The notes under the pieces: generated by a model
What the model was told of the DNA's origin: nothing
Databases searched by the model: none
What the model saw: the letters and a program-made list of their open reading frames with translations, nothing else
Shown: piece by piece, positions 34,090 through 46,600 of the stretch
How positions within the stretch are numbered: the first letter of the stretch is position 1
Layout of the letters: each line of letters begins with the position of its first letter
From: Acanthopleura granulata
Taxonomy: Eukaryota > Mollusca > Polyplacophora > Chitonida > Chitonidae
Direction: 5' to 3'
Assembly: GCA_016165875.1 (NCBI GenBank)
Contig: JABBOT010000038.1
Coordinates: forward strand, 434,001-498,000
DNA: 64,000 nt
Position numbers and translations under genes: made by a program

Positions 34090-36715
34090 GATCTCAGCCT
34101 GATGAAATGGTGTCTTTGTGTCCATAGGCCAGCGTGTCCACCCCATTTTCGGCTATCCAGCGCTTGGAGTGGAAGGGCGAGAGCCATACCTTGTTCAGAT
34201 GTTGCCCGGAGGACATCCATGCCTTTTAGGAAGGTCTGCTTTTTCAAGAGGGCCTCTTTGTACTGCTCATGCCTGATATGCTTCTTCACAGCATTCTTTT
34301 TTTTACACTTTTGACCTTTTGGATGTTGTAGCCGTTGCTCTCAAGGATGCTATACATCTTAGGACGCAGGCCAACATACTGGGCGATCGGGCGCCCAGTA
34401 CATTCCGCCTTCGTCGTGCCTAAGACCTTTTTGTTCTCTGAAGAATGCAATGGATTATACACTGGGGAGTCCGACGCGTCATAGAGGTGTGCAGGCCTGG
34501 CCATATCCTCGTAGACATCCTCTGAATGGATCTCGAGGAGTAGACTGCCCGTCTTCGCTTTGAGGAGCTGGCAGTTATTTCCGTACTGAGCCTTCATCTG
34601 GTTGTAGTAGAAGTCGTACATCAGGTGCTTCGAGAGGTCGAGGATGCCCATCTACACATAGATTGAGCGGATTAGGGTTAGACGGCTCTTGTGAACCTGA
34701 ATCGCTGCCAGGTCGTCGTCGAAGATGCTGGCTCTGGCGAAGGCTGGGCATTCGATAAGGCGCCTGAGTTTGTCTTCTTCGCTTGCTCGCACGAGTTTGA
34801 CATCTAGTGGTAAAGGTTTTCCATGGTCTTTCCGAAGATAGAGTTGTTCATGAACTTGTAGAGGTCCTTTCCGAAATCGCGCCTCGCCTTTTTCCGGAGG
34901 TCGGTATTCATTCCGGATGTAATGCTCCATCCAGGGGCTTTGTCGGAAAAAGAGAGCACGATGGATCTTTTTCAGGCGCATACCCAGAGACAGGTGAAGT
35001 TGCAAGTTGCAATAGTTGAGTACATAGCGTTCCTTATCGCGGAGGCTAGGGACCAGCTTCTCAACCTCAGTAGACATCACCCCAACGCCAAGGGGATTCT
35101 GCTGGTATTCCGACACTTACTCTTTGGGAACCACCTTGCGCTCTGGACCTTACGGGTAAGAGTTGTGCACCTTATGCAACTCCTCCGGGTACTCCAGATC
35201 CGCTGCCACGATATATCCCTCTGGGTTGCCTGCCGGATGGTTGTTGCGTGTTTATCGCAGTTTTCCACCTACTCGAAGCCACCTCTTTGTAGCAGCTGAC
35301 TCATCCCACACCCGTAGAGTTGGTTGGCATCCAGGTAGACGATATGCCTTTTAGGCTTCTTTCGGTCATAGCCTTCCATCCTTGGGTTGTTAGCCCAGGC
35401 GTGACGCTATCATACCATCGAGATACCCCCTCTCATCACCTTCTCGATAAAGAGGTGATGGTCTTAGTTTGTCAGCAGTTCAAGGCCTATGCCTGTTTTC
35501 TTTGCCTGAAGGGAGTATCCCAGGAGAGACCAGGGCTGGTGTAATAATGCGCAGAGTCTAGGCCATATTGCCGAAGGCAGGTCTTCCGGAACGTCTGGAA
35601 AACATGTACCAGAAGCAGTACATCAGAGCGGTTCTAGAGATCGTGGTAGTTCCCAAGGGTTTGGCAGTCGGAGGCCTTCCAGACCTTTTGCGCATGAGCA
35701 TAACCCTCATGACTCATGTGTGCTGTGTAAGGCCTCCTGTGTGAGAAGCTGAGGCTCATCAAAGCGTTGCCAGGAGTCCATGTACTCATATGGATAAACA
35801 CCCTTCCGCATGAGCAGTTTACGTCTCTGCTGGCTTTGTTCATACCGCGCTGTGATCTGGAACGCCTTGGATTCGTTGGCTGCTACCAGTTTGTCGAGAG
35901 ATACCAGGAAGAACTGGGCACTGTCGATGAAACGGAGCTGCCATAGGGAGAAGGAGATGTATTTCTCGATGTTGTTGGGGATACAGGATATACGACATTC
36001 CACTTTCGAGATCCTCTGCATCAGAAGGTGAGAGTCAGCCCCGCAGGTTGTGGAAGACCACTAGGATACTGGTGGTTTTGGGGCTTAGCCCCAGCTTCAG
36101 GTTGCAGGCATTATGTGCAGCGTCCCTGTATTTTGTGATGTGGCAGTTGTTTGCGGACAGAATCCTGTTGCCCTGCAACTACAAGTGTGCACCTTGGGGA
36201 TGCCCTTCGGGTACAGCCATCTGCCAGCTATGGAGACACCTTCCGATTGCCCGGGTTTTTTCCTGGAATGTGAGTTAATGTGCCTTAGCACCCTCAAACA
36301 GCTCTAGAACGTCCTTCTGGTAGTCCTTGGTGGTTCGGACAGTTTTGTGGACGGGGTCAAATTCTCCCTCAATGGCCTTCCTCCTCCTCTTCTTGCGTGG
36401 TTCAGGAAGAGGTCGATATTCCCCAGGCTGTAAGGGCTTTAGAAGGAGATCCTTGAGTGCCTCAGGAATGGGCTCCTCCAGGATTGTGCCCAGTTTCAGA
36501 GTGAAGGATTGGGTCAAATTCTTCCTCAATGGCCCTCCTCCTACCCCACATCCTGCGTTGTGGAGGAATAGGTCGATATTTCCCACATTCTTCGGCTTTT
36601 TGAAGGCGATCCTTGATTGCCTTAGAAATGGGCTTCTCCAGGATGTTTGGATTATATCATGGAGAGCTGGATTTTCTGGCATTTCTGCCAAAAGCTGATC
36701 AATGTATTCATCCAT
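34090..36715 (-). pseudogene. DNA polymerase B (protein-primed type) of element B
   Basis: This is the replicative polymerase of Polintons. In order on the minus strand: N-terminal MDEYIDQLLAEMP and a basic linker (36715-36275); exonuclease-side FSLWQLRFIDSAQFFLVSLD (about 35960); LMRKGVYPYEYMDSWQRFDE; a YTSPGLSW-type motif A region (about 35540); the motif B core NNSIFGKTMENL in a shifted frame at about 34840; and motif C, where AKTGSLLLEIH replaces the usual DTDS-type core (about 34550). ECTGRPIAQYVGLRPKMYSI and the C-terminal IRHEQYKEALLKKQ follow. Many frameshifts break it. It is convergent with the integrase. Loss of the motif C aspartates means the copy could not polymerise even if read through. 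Confidence 0.85.
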
Positions 36716-36819
36716 AGTCGCCGTTATCCCTTAAGATTGTATTTCTGTAAATGGTAATTTCATCTAACAGCTGATCTATGTATGCGCTCATACTACATAT
36801 TCCTTCAGATTATTTTTCT

Positions 36820-37114
36820 CTAAAAGGTAATATCAATCGCTGCCAGTCGTGCAAACTCTGCTCTGAAAGCACACTGCTTCTCGCGCCAGTTCTGTAGGCG
36901 AGCGCTGGCAGCGCCACAGCCATTACACACGCCATAGTCGTTACGACATCCTGCTGCGCACTTAGTGCATGTGGTATATGACTATGCTCCTTGTCTCATC
37001 TGGTAATTATTCTGCGCACAATAACTCACCGGTAATACGTCCAAACCTCTGCACTTCCCTTTCACAGGTTGTCTTCACCCCGCACATTAACCATGTGCAC
37101 TTCTTTCGATCCAT
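36820..37114 (-). pseudogene. Small zinc-ribbon-like ORF of element B
   Basis: The ATG at 37114 starts MDRKKCTWLMCGVKTTCERE and the first frame ends at a stop after about 36 codons. A second frame further along reads CTKCAAGCRNDYGVCNGCG, followed by a basic helical end (LQNWREKQCAFRAEFARL) to TAG at 36822-36820. The four-cysteine pattern suggests zinc binding. It lies upstream of and in line with the polymerase. A single net frameshift separates the halves. Function unknown; a regulatory or terminal-protein-side role would be speculation. Confidence 0.5.
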
Positions 37115-38439
37115 TGTTGTCTTTATTCCTTAAAGTTGTATCCTCTAATTAGAGGTTCAGAATATATAGCCTACTGCAATCTAACTGTGCCAAGTGGTCT
37201 CCCCAGCTATGTAAGTACAATCACTTACTTTCAGTCTTGTCTCTAGTGGTTCGGTCGGCCTATGCTAATTATCTCTGAATGTGAACGCCTGTTCGCGCGC
37301 ATAATCTTTTGCTAATTATTTTTACACGCGAACGGGCTTTTGTGTACGTAGATAAATGGCAAAAGTTTATGTAGTTGGACACCATGTGGTTTGATATGCC
37401 CAAAACCTGGTGCTGGGAGCTCTCTAGTGGGGTGGGAGGCTCCCAGCACAAGGTGAGCCAGAACCCCGATTGTATATACTACTATTGTGACTGCCATTTT
37501 CATTCCTTTGGGAAGCCGATTGTGTAATGTCCTGTTGCATTTGCTGTGTAACTTCCAGTGTAACAGTGTAACGCGTAGGTATTTGCCATCGCTGATAACA
37601 ATAGAGGGTGTACGTTATTTAGGACCTACGTCTTTGTATATTGATATCAGCAGATTGTTTACTGTCAGTGCAAGACCTATTTCTGCTGATGTTTAGACTG
37701 ATCTGTAGTATTGCCTTGTCTTATATGATGTCAATGGTAATAGTGGTGTGTTTGTTGTTTCAGGGATACTGTTACCCTGTTCTGTGCCCTTTTTCTTCTC
37801 TTTGTCTCTTTTTCCACATAAACAACGTGGCTGAATATCTGTTAAAAGAAAAGATGTCGTAAATATAAAGTTATGAAGAGTGAAAAGACCATTAAAAACT
37901 GTAGTTGAAAATGCTTTGACTGTTTTTTAAGGGTCTTTTGGTGAAAATCGCCAGATGCCCATTATAGAGGCATGAAAAAATGTGGAGAAATTTCCGGATG
38001 TAGTCTCAGCTAAATACTCAGAGTGAGTGCGTTTAAGGAAATAGACAACGTGTTATGGTCAAATATTAGCTTCTTTTCGTGATCTTTTCTTCATTGTTTT
38101 GTTGTCATTTGTATGCAACGATTATGCATTGAATAAAAGCTTTAATTATGTCTGGAATATTGCTTTCATTTATTTTTCTTTTCAGTTTTATATCCCGAGA
38201 GGTCATCGAATGCGCTTGCGCTATTTTTCGGATGGTACTGGTAAATGTCACAGACCGGTCGGGACCTTGACCGCCTGTCGTAGCGTATGTAGCGAAAAGA
38301 TTTACATCATGTAAGATAGCCTTCATGGATATATTTAGAGGTTTCCAATTGTATTTAGGCCTACCGTGCGGCACTCGAGCGCTGGCGTACTCATTAAAAT
38401 GTTGGAAATAAAGAATAATGTGGAAGTTAAATCTCAGAC

Positions 38440-38740
38440 GGCGGGTGTCTCATTTGATCTGACTCCTTGGGTTACTGCCCAAGAATAACCGACAGGGCTA
38501 GAGTAAAAACCGGAATAGAGGGGGTGTCAGTCCATTTATATTGACTCAGGGGGTTATTTTAAAATTCTGACATTCATCGCAACCCTGAGTCCATCACCAT
38601 ACTCCCCCAAAAAATCACCGCAGATCTCCGAAGTCGAAGTCGATGGAACTGCTTTCAATGAGGTACGCGCTCGTGTCACACATTTGACCCTGACTTCTTG
38701 GGTTACTGCCCAAGAATATATAACGGACAGGTACCTTGCC
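38440..38740. repeat. Two direct copies of a short block with a hairpin
   Basis: CATTTGATCTGACTCCTTGG (about 38450) and CATTTGACCCTGACTTCTTGG (about 38682) are each followed by GTTACTGCCCAAGAATA and a CGACAGG/GGACAGG end. Each copy can fold at CTTGGG-TTACTG-CCCAAG. Confidence 0.6.
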
Positions 38741-39462
38741 TGTCACATTTACAGCCTTTGCAACTTTCCAGGCAGTGTATAAGCCACACAAGAAATGTCG
38801 CTCGCGGTTGGAAAACATGCAAGTTTTGTAACTCAAGAAGATCAAATAATCAGATTTGTCACACGAGATGAAGGATTTTCATTTAAATCATAAATACAAG
38901 ATATAGCGTAGAGGCAGAAGTGTGTTAAAATGAGGCTTTTACAGTGACAAACAGTGACAAAAAGGTACAAGTGTTCTCCTTCACAAGAGCGAAACGAAAA
39001 CAACGTCACATTACTTTTAATTTTCTAATCAGCTTTAGTAGGTCGCAGTGTGGCCACCCACAGCCACCGAAAATCGCCACCTGCTGGCTACTAATAAACA
39101 CCCTGATATATATGAACTTTCGTTTCTTAGTAATGACATCAAAAATAAGCTTCATAGGCTGAATTACTGGGATAATATGATAAGAACATATTTAAATTAC
39201 TTCGGTTATACTTTCATGGTTTCCTAGCTAAGCTCACGTGGAATTTTTGCCCTTTCCGACTCTTTGCCTTCTGTTTCAGAGTAACCTTAACAGTGGTTCT
39301 GTGCATATGGGCGCCTGCAGGCATTTATTTGCTGTTATCGAATTTTAATTATCTGAAGAAATTATCCTGAAACATTTGAAGCTTTGTGGACCATCTTAAT
39401 TCTTTATTGAAAGCTTCATATGATTTTAAATGTTGAGTGCTAGAGAAATGTGTGATTTTCGA

Positions 39463-39605
39463 TTCATTTATTTATTTATTTATTTCATGGGTGTTTTACG
39501 CCGTACTCATCAATATTTCACTTATACGACGGTGGCCAACATTATGGTGGGAGGAAACAGGACAGAGTCAGAAGGAAACCCATGACCACCCGCGAGTTGC
39601 TGGAT
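39463..39605 (-). mobile_element. SINE family 1, 3' part only
   Basis: It runs from the ATTTATTTATTTATTTC tail through GTGTTTTACGCCGTACTCATC to CCCATGACCACCCGCGAGTT and stops. The tRNA-like head is missing. Confidence 0.8.
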
Positions 39606-40454
39606 TTTCGGTTTAGTATACATGTATATGTTTCTTGAAAATACCCCTTCCCCGTCCTCACAAGTCAAGTGTCTGATACAAATTGGCAATTTTAACAAAC
39701 GAAATAACTGTTAGCTCTGATGAGTGATGATTCTGTAACTTTTTAAATTTCATTTTATTTGAGAGTAATTCCTGTACACGTGCATTTCGTATGACTATAC
39801 TACATTTGTTGATCAGTTCTTTTGTGCATAACGATAAATTTCCATAATATTGGTGTCAGCAGTTGAGTGATTGTGTGCAAGGTCTCAAGTCAGCTGAAAA
39901 TTGTTAAACCACAATCAAGTCGTGACAGTTTGCAGTCTACAAAATACATTTAACTGATGCTCCTCGCCAGTTACAAGCAACGTTGGTATATTCGAAGGAT
40001 CCAAAGCATCAGCTAGCATCGGCCTGAAAATTTTCCCCAATACAAGCTCGGCAAAAATTTATAATAAACATGTATTGCATAATGATGCGTTGCCTTGACC
40101 TATTACCACTTATACCAGTGGTACAATTAATGAATATGTTTTAGATTTAGTTGGTGCTCACATTAACCGAACAAACAGAAATGGTAAGGACTTAGTTGCA
40201 AAATTTTGTTTGGGAAAATATCTTCAGTGTTATAGTACATCACAATATGACGTTCTAGCGCAATGCATTCTCTTTAACCTAATATCATGAGCTGGGGAAG
40301 AAAAGTACTGCTGCCCGGTCCATCATTACGGACACAATAACGGATAGACACTATATGCATAGAGACGTCTAAGGAATTGTACTCCAAAACATATGGTCAC
40401 TACTTACAAGCAGAACAAATTTGAAGAAGGGCAATAGACCCACCCCTTGGGCTG

Positions 40455-40800
40455 TACTTTCAACCTGTTTTTCGTCAAATTAAATGCAGTCAAATGTTTT
40501 CATGGTATGATGGGATTTATGGACCATATTGAGGATGTGTGTCAGTTGTGACGTCACAAAACTTTTTGAACAGCTTAATGTTTAATGTTCAGCTCTGGAT
40601 AAAATTCTTGTGAACTGTGCTCCTGTAATGTGTACTTGTGTATAGAAAAGCTAACGTGATATTAAATTTCTGCTTTAGAACCAGAGCAAGGCCGACGTGA
40701 CGTCACGGTTGAAACACATTCTCAATATTGTCCTTGAACCCCACTATACAATCAAACATTTGACTTTATTTTATTTGGTGAAAACAAACCTAAAACGTGA
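40455..40800. mobile_element. MITE-like element with inverted repeats of about 100 bp
   Basis: The left arm (40455-40558), with GCAGTCAAATGTTTTCATGG, then CCATATTGAGGATGTGT and GTGACGTCAC, is matched in inverse by the right arm (about 40695-40800), with GTGACGTCAC, then ACACATTCTCAATATTG and AAACATTTGACTTTATT. About 135 bp of unrelated AT-rich DNA separates the arms. No ORF is present, so it is a non-autonomous DNA transposon or a foldback element. The family is unknown. Confidence 0.75.
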
Positions 40801-42839
40801 GTGAAGATATCTTCAGATACAGTTTTTAATGATAATTTTTTCTCACCATAACTTCATTTCTCCGGCGTCATTTCGTTTAAAACATTTACCCTACATTCGG
40901 ATGATTCCCATTTAAGAGTCGAAAGTAGCATCTTAAACAATGAGATTGTGGACTCGTTTCCACCGCCACAAGGTCTACACATATACAAGAACAATACAGG
41001 CAATAACAAAACATACCTTCTTACAGGAAGTCCATATGGCCACAATTCTGATCGAGACAAGAAGAGTTTAAAAAGTGAGTCTCAGATCAAAATCATGAAT
41101 GTTGATTGAGAGGACCTTGTTTCTAATAGATGAAGTATTTTCTTATTGTTGCAAATTTCAGGTTGCGGTCGGTACATGTTTTCGTAAGCATATTTTGTAA
41201 ACGTAAAATAGTTTTGATCTGAGAAATATTCTATGACTGAGTCGCTTTGGCTTATATGATGTGTTGTGTATAATCTTCGAAGCTACGCCACACAATAGGT
41301 GCTCCGGAGAGAGCTTAGACTGATAGAACCTTACCCATCAAACATTGCCCTATAGCAGCCACCCTTCACATTTAAATGACTTTATTTATATCATAAATAA
41401 ATATATCATAGTACTTAAAAATAAAGGCAGCGAGTTTAAAATGGCGACGGGGACAAAGTAAAAACTTACATTGTCCGCGCAGAGATGTGAAACTGACCTT
41501 AAACTTTTGAACATTTTACATGTAACTAGTGGGGATGGGCAATATTTGACAACCTGATATGTATAACCAATATCGCCGTAGAGGAGTTCAGCCTACAAAT
41601 CACACAGGAACAAGCCGCCAACAGCATAATCCACAGTCGCAGCCGTCATCTCACTAGATCCTAACAGATTTAGGAGTCTGATCAAGGCGCTGTCTGATAT
41701 GGCGACATCTCCAAGCTCTCGTCTGGAGTTCTAGTCAGCCATTTATCTGTGAAAACCCCAGTGTCATGTCAGGCCAGGTCTATTAGATCAGCCTAACTAT
41801 CGGATGAGGTATTGCCAGAAAATAATGGCCGCCTTGCCGCTGTGGCCTGATGGGTATTGAACCCAGGCTTCCATTGGATAATCTGACAGATACTCTTCAG
41901 AATTTCCGCCAGCCCGTCTTGACAAATTGTACATGCCGATGACAAATTAGTAACCTTTTCGAAATGAGGGGAATGAAGATAGAGCAGGTAACCCATTATT
42001 TAAAATAACAACAAATCTCAAATGAACAGTTGCTTACGTAGCCATTTGTCAAGCTAACACATTGGAAAGGCATTATTTACCATGCTGTATACTCCATATT
42101 TATTCATTTCATGTCTTGTCTTGTATATGCCATTGTGAAATACGTGTGAACTGATACTTTTTAAGCATTTACATGAACAAATGGAAAAACACAGAGGAAA
42201 ACTGACAAGAGCCCTGATTTTACCGGCTAGGTGTGATCATCTGGCACTTTTTGTACGGTTATACAAAAATGGAAACAAAAGAAAACAAGACAAAGTCTGT
42301 CAGAGGTGGCAAGGCATGCACGTCATGTTCATCTCGTAGAATCAGAGTTTTATCCTGAGATACTGAGAACTATGTAAACATATTTTTCAGGGAAACTGTG
42401 ATCGTTTGTTTACACGTGGTTGCATTTCAGTCCCTAGGACAAACGATAAAAGCAGAGAATTCCTCCATTCTCCCGCTTCTACTGTGAGTTGGCGTTTTGG
42501 TGACATATCAGCAGTCGACGCCCCTTCCATGGCTTTTATGCACAGTCACTTGTTAAAGGCCATATATTTGTCTCTCACGAACTGAACATGTGCTTGGTAT
42601 ATCTTAACCACAGGATTTAGCTCCGGTATGCCAGTTCCCTCCACCAATAATAATGACCGATTGGGTATAAGTGAAGATTTCGAGACAGTGGCGTTTAAAC
42701 AACAACTAACATTTTCAGATCTAATATTTTCAAGGTTATTTCTCAACGTATATAATAGGCAAATAGCGGACGTCGCGAGATTGGCACATCGGGAACTTTG
42801 AGTTCTCGACAAGCTGGTGTTCAACTGGTCGCACGATTT

Positions 42840-43180
42840 GTTATCATATGGAGGTTAAGGTGCATTAATCTGTTATCATGTTGCCGTGATGGTGCGCTAG
42901 CCTGTTATCATGTGAACGTTAGGGTATGCTAGTCCGTTATCATGTGGACGTTTGGGTACGCTAGTCTGTTATCATGTGGACGTTTGGGTATGCTAGTCCG
43001 TTATCATGTGGACGTTTGGGTACGCTAGTCCGTTATCATGTGGACGTTAGGGTATGCTAGTCCGTTATCATGTGGACGTTAGGGTACGCTAGTCTGTTAT
43101 CATGTGGACGTTGCGGTACACTAGTCCGTTATGTAGACGTTAGGGTAAGCTAGTCTGTTCTCATGTGGACGTTTGTGCGC
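42840..43180. repeat. Minisatellite of about eleven 32-bp units
   Basis: The unit is about GGGTATGCTAGTCCGTTATC, then ATGTGGACGTTA. Copies are well conserved apart from T/C and A/C alternations (TATGC/TACGC, TCCG/TCTG). Just after it, 'GCGCCCTAACGCTCATGG' ends the array. Confidence 0.9.
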
Positions 43181-43603
43181 CCTAACGCTCATGGAAGGCC
43201 CCTCCTCTGGCACCAATATGCTGTGCATATCACTACGTTAAAGAGTTCCTCATTAGCTTGCTAAAGTCCCGTGTTTTGTGTCAGACGTCTTAGTTTCCTC
43301 TACTGAATAACAGCCACGATATAAGCGAAAAGCTCTTTTGTAGTATGGCGTTTATATCGGTGCGTGACAGCTAAACATACAGCTTGACATATCACCTTAC
43401 CTGAAATTCAAATCATGAAGCTTACGTGATCTGTAAGACTGCATTGTTTTTTTTTGGGTGAAGGCGCATCTGGGATAAAGTTGCTGATGCCTCAAGGATT
43501 GATGTCTTTTATCGTAAATGTTTTGAACAATAAAGTTTGGATTCTTATAGCAGGAATTATCTTTATTTAAAATAAGTTTGATACAGAGCATCCATGTACT
43601 GAT

Positions 43604-46600
43604 TTACTTCGTGCACACAGCACACGTGACCTCGTAACCGTCACCGTAGTTTGGACAAGGCAGTGCGCCACATCTAGCTTCGACCGTATACAGGAGATTG
43701 CCGTCTAAGTTATCGGCCGTGCCGGGGTGCGTGTCCGGATCTTGATCGACGCACACATATTCAGACTTGTGATGCGTATGGTGCTGGGCCATGAGAAACC
43801 CCAGGTATTCCACAGTCCATTCGGCCGGACACTCCAGACGGGCTGGGATCATGACGTGGCTGGGTCTCCCCGGTGTGTAGCAGACAGCACACAGACTATC
43901 CCGATTGAAGAAGAACGCACCGCCTGAATTGGTCAGGCGAAACACTTTATTTCTGCGGTTTACCTCAAATTCGGTTCCATAGAGATAAGAACCAGACTGC
44001 GGACCGGGGTAAGTCTTGTTCCACTGTGGGTTTAATGGCATGCACAGTTGGTTGGCCCCAGAGCCCTTGTGTGTGTAGTGCGAACTTGCCATTACACCTT
44101 CAGAAAAGAAACAAAATTTCTGTTTGGTTGATAAAAAGGGTTTCTCACATGGAATGGGCCTAAACTTATTAAAAATACAGAATTTTAAACGTTGAATTTT
44201 CTAAGACATGGAAACAGGGTATTAGATACAACAGGCCGAAGACAGAGCACATAAAGTTTACTCTATGAAACATCCCAAAGGTCATAAAGAAGAAAATCTA
44301 TAGGTTTTATAGGGTAAAGCAAACATATCTTAACTTTTTGTAGAGAAATTGTTATCCACAGCTGGGGAAGTACAGAATGGACCAGTGTTACCTGTGTACA
44401 ACAAAACTGAATGATCTGGACAAACTTTTCTTCCCCACCGAATATAAACAGCGCCACCTGTATAACAATATAATAACAAGTATTTTTTTAATTTGACTGG
44501 TGCTTTACGTCGAAATCAATGGAATTGCACTTACACGTGAGTTACTTACAGATCCAAGTACAATATTATTCCGGAAACTTACTTCTGTGATTGCGAAAAA
44601 CTGTATCAGCTGAAAATGTTGTTTCAGTCGCACAAAAACTGCCCAGGCGATATAAAATAAGCATTAATTACAATTATTTCTGTCAAATTTCCATAAAGTT
44701 GAGAAAAATCAGTACTTGATAATGGGCAAATGATTGCTCCAGCAAACGCTGAGAATATGTCTTCTGCTGTATACGTGCATGTGGTAAGGACTTAAGCCAG
44801 CAAACGGTTCGGAGGTTCGCATAAATATGGGAAGAGCGTTTAACAAGACGCGTTTAGGTCTTACAGTGTACGTCGGACTGATACTAAGTGGCGAAGATAT
44901 CAACAGTCATTACGCATTTTCCTCTTGTTTTCTGTCAGTGTTCAACAGGACGCGATCTGCTCTTGTCTTCCATATTCCAGAGTTGTTCCATTGTTCCTAT
45001 TGTTTTCTCTGGGATTATTATCAGGGATCCACTCTGCCCTGGTGGGACACCTATCGAAGTTATTTGGACTACTTTTCGAAGCCTATGTTTGTACACTTTG
45101 AGCTCCATTATCTGAAACTCTGGCACCCACCCGGACAGCGCAGTTCGTAGAGCATCCGCTCTCGGACGGGGAGATCTGGGTTCCAACCTGGGTCGGGTCA
45201 TACCAAAGACTTTAAAATATGTTACACCCTGTTTCCTCGCTAGACGCTCAACCTAAGAGGATAGAGGGTGGACTGGTCGGCCCGGTTTCAGTATAATGTG
45301 ACTGGGTGAGGGGGCTTGTTGGGTGTCTTCGGCAAGTCGTCTCGATGAGGCAGCACCAGATAAAAGATACGGTGGAAATGCGTACTTCACTAAGGAGACA
45401 CCGTCTTCGTATAAGTGCTGCTTCGGTAAAACATTCATTTTATGAATCTGTTTGATTGCCTCGTCAAACCATACTCAAGAACCTTCTTGTCACCCACGCC
45501 ACGAGGATCAGTTTATGGGTTGAGGAAGAAACATTACACTACACTATCAGTTACCACATAGCCAACCATACTACCGATGGGTTTAGGGCACTAAAGCAAC
45601 ACAATGACCCAGATGACCCCCTACCACTGTGATCGCCGTGAGTTCAAACCCAGTTCACGCTTCCTCGCAGGCCATACATTGGAAAGTCCGGCAGCAACCT
45701 ACGTCGATTTTCCCCGGGCTCTGCCCGGTTTCCTCCCCTCATAAAGTCCCTCTTAATGGTGAAATATTCTTGAGCCCGGAGTAAAACACCAATCAAATCA
45801 ATAAATAAATAAATACCACCACAGTTTATCATAGTTTACTAACATTGCCTCGCATTTGATTTATTCTACTCACTTATCAATGGAGTTTACTGCTTCAGTT
45901 TACCTCACATAGGATTTACCTCATAGGGAGGGGCCTCCGTGGCCGAGGGGTTTAGCGCGTTGATGCAACACAATGACCCAGATGCCCTCTACCAATGCGA
46001 TCGCCGTGAGCTCAAGTCCAGCTCACGCTGGCTTCCTCTCCAGTCGTACGATGGAAAGTGTGCAAGAAACCTGCGGATGTTGATGGGTTTCCCCGAGCTA
46101 GGCCCGGTTTCCTACCACCATAATGCTTGCCATAGTGGGTTGTAATCATGTTGATCCACTTTATTTACCATGGATCTACCACAGTTTACCAGGGATTACA
46201 ACGCTTTATATTACAATGGATTACCTTACCTTACATTGACAGAGCTCAATTATACTTACGGTGTTCGTGCTAATGCATGCTTGTATGGTCATGTTTACTG
46301 TTCGTTGGGCCTGGGTAACAACAATCACGGTTCTGGTGTGACCGTTTGCAAATTCTCTTTGAATACCACGAACACCTACTAATACCACTAATACCTAATA
46401 TATGTACGTCACTCGTGGGAAAGTTCTTCAGAGGCTCGTCAAGGATTGGTGGTTTACCTAGGAAACTCTGGTTTCTTAAGCACATCACAATGACATCATT
46501 TTTCACTTGATACATTTTAGTGGCCTCTGATAGTTTTTGGTTAATGTTGTTGTAGTGCGATTATTGACTAGGAAAACCCATTTCCGTTGACAGAAGGTAT

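Larger units (their letters stand above)
28900..37120. mobile_element. Decayed Polinton/Maverick-type element B
   Basis: Plus strand: major capsid protein, packaging ATPase, several small ORFs and a retroviral-like DDE integrase (29.0-34.1 kb). Minus strand, convergent with the integrase: DNA polymerase B and a small zinc-ribbon ORF (37.1-34.1 kb). This is the full core gene set of a Polinton (adintovirus-like) element except for a recognisable protease. Nearly all genes have stops or frameshifts. The element's coding DNA is clearly GC-richer than the flanks. I could not match terminal inverted repeats or a target-site duplication, so the ends are approximate. Confidence 0.85.
37121..43600. 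other. Long stretch with no gene seen
   Basis: AT-rich intergenic DNA. It contains a repeated block with a CTTGGGTTACTGCCCAAG hairpin (38440-38500 and 38690-38740), a SINE fragment, a MITE-like element (40455-40800) and a minisatellite (42840-43180). No open frame has splice or family support. Confidence 0.5.

Noticed and set aside
28900..37120. Terminal inverted repeats of the Polinton elements
   Set aside because: I compared likely flanks of both elements by eye and found no convincing long inverted match; a computed self-alignment is needed, and a match of over 100 bp with 6-bp flanking duplications would settle the ends.
12060..37120. One large Polinton split by an insertion at 20-28.9 kb
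   Set aside because: Each part has its own packaging ATPase of different sequence type, and each has polymerase sequence, so two elements explain the data better.
42840..43180. CRISPR-like regular repeats
   Set aside because: The 32-bp units abut each other without unique spacers; this is a minisatellite in animal DNA.
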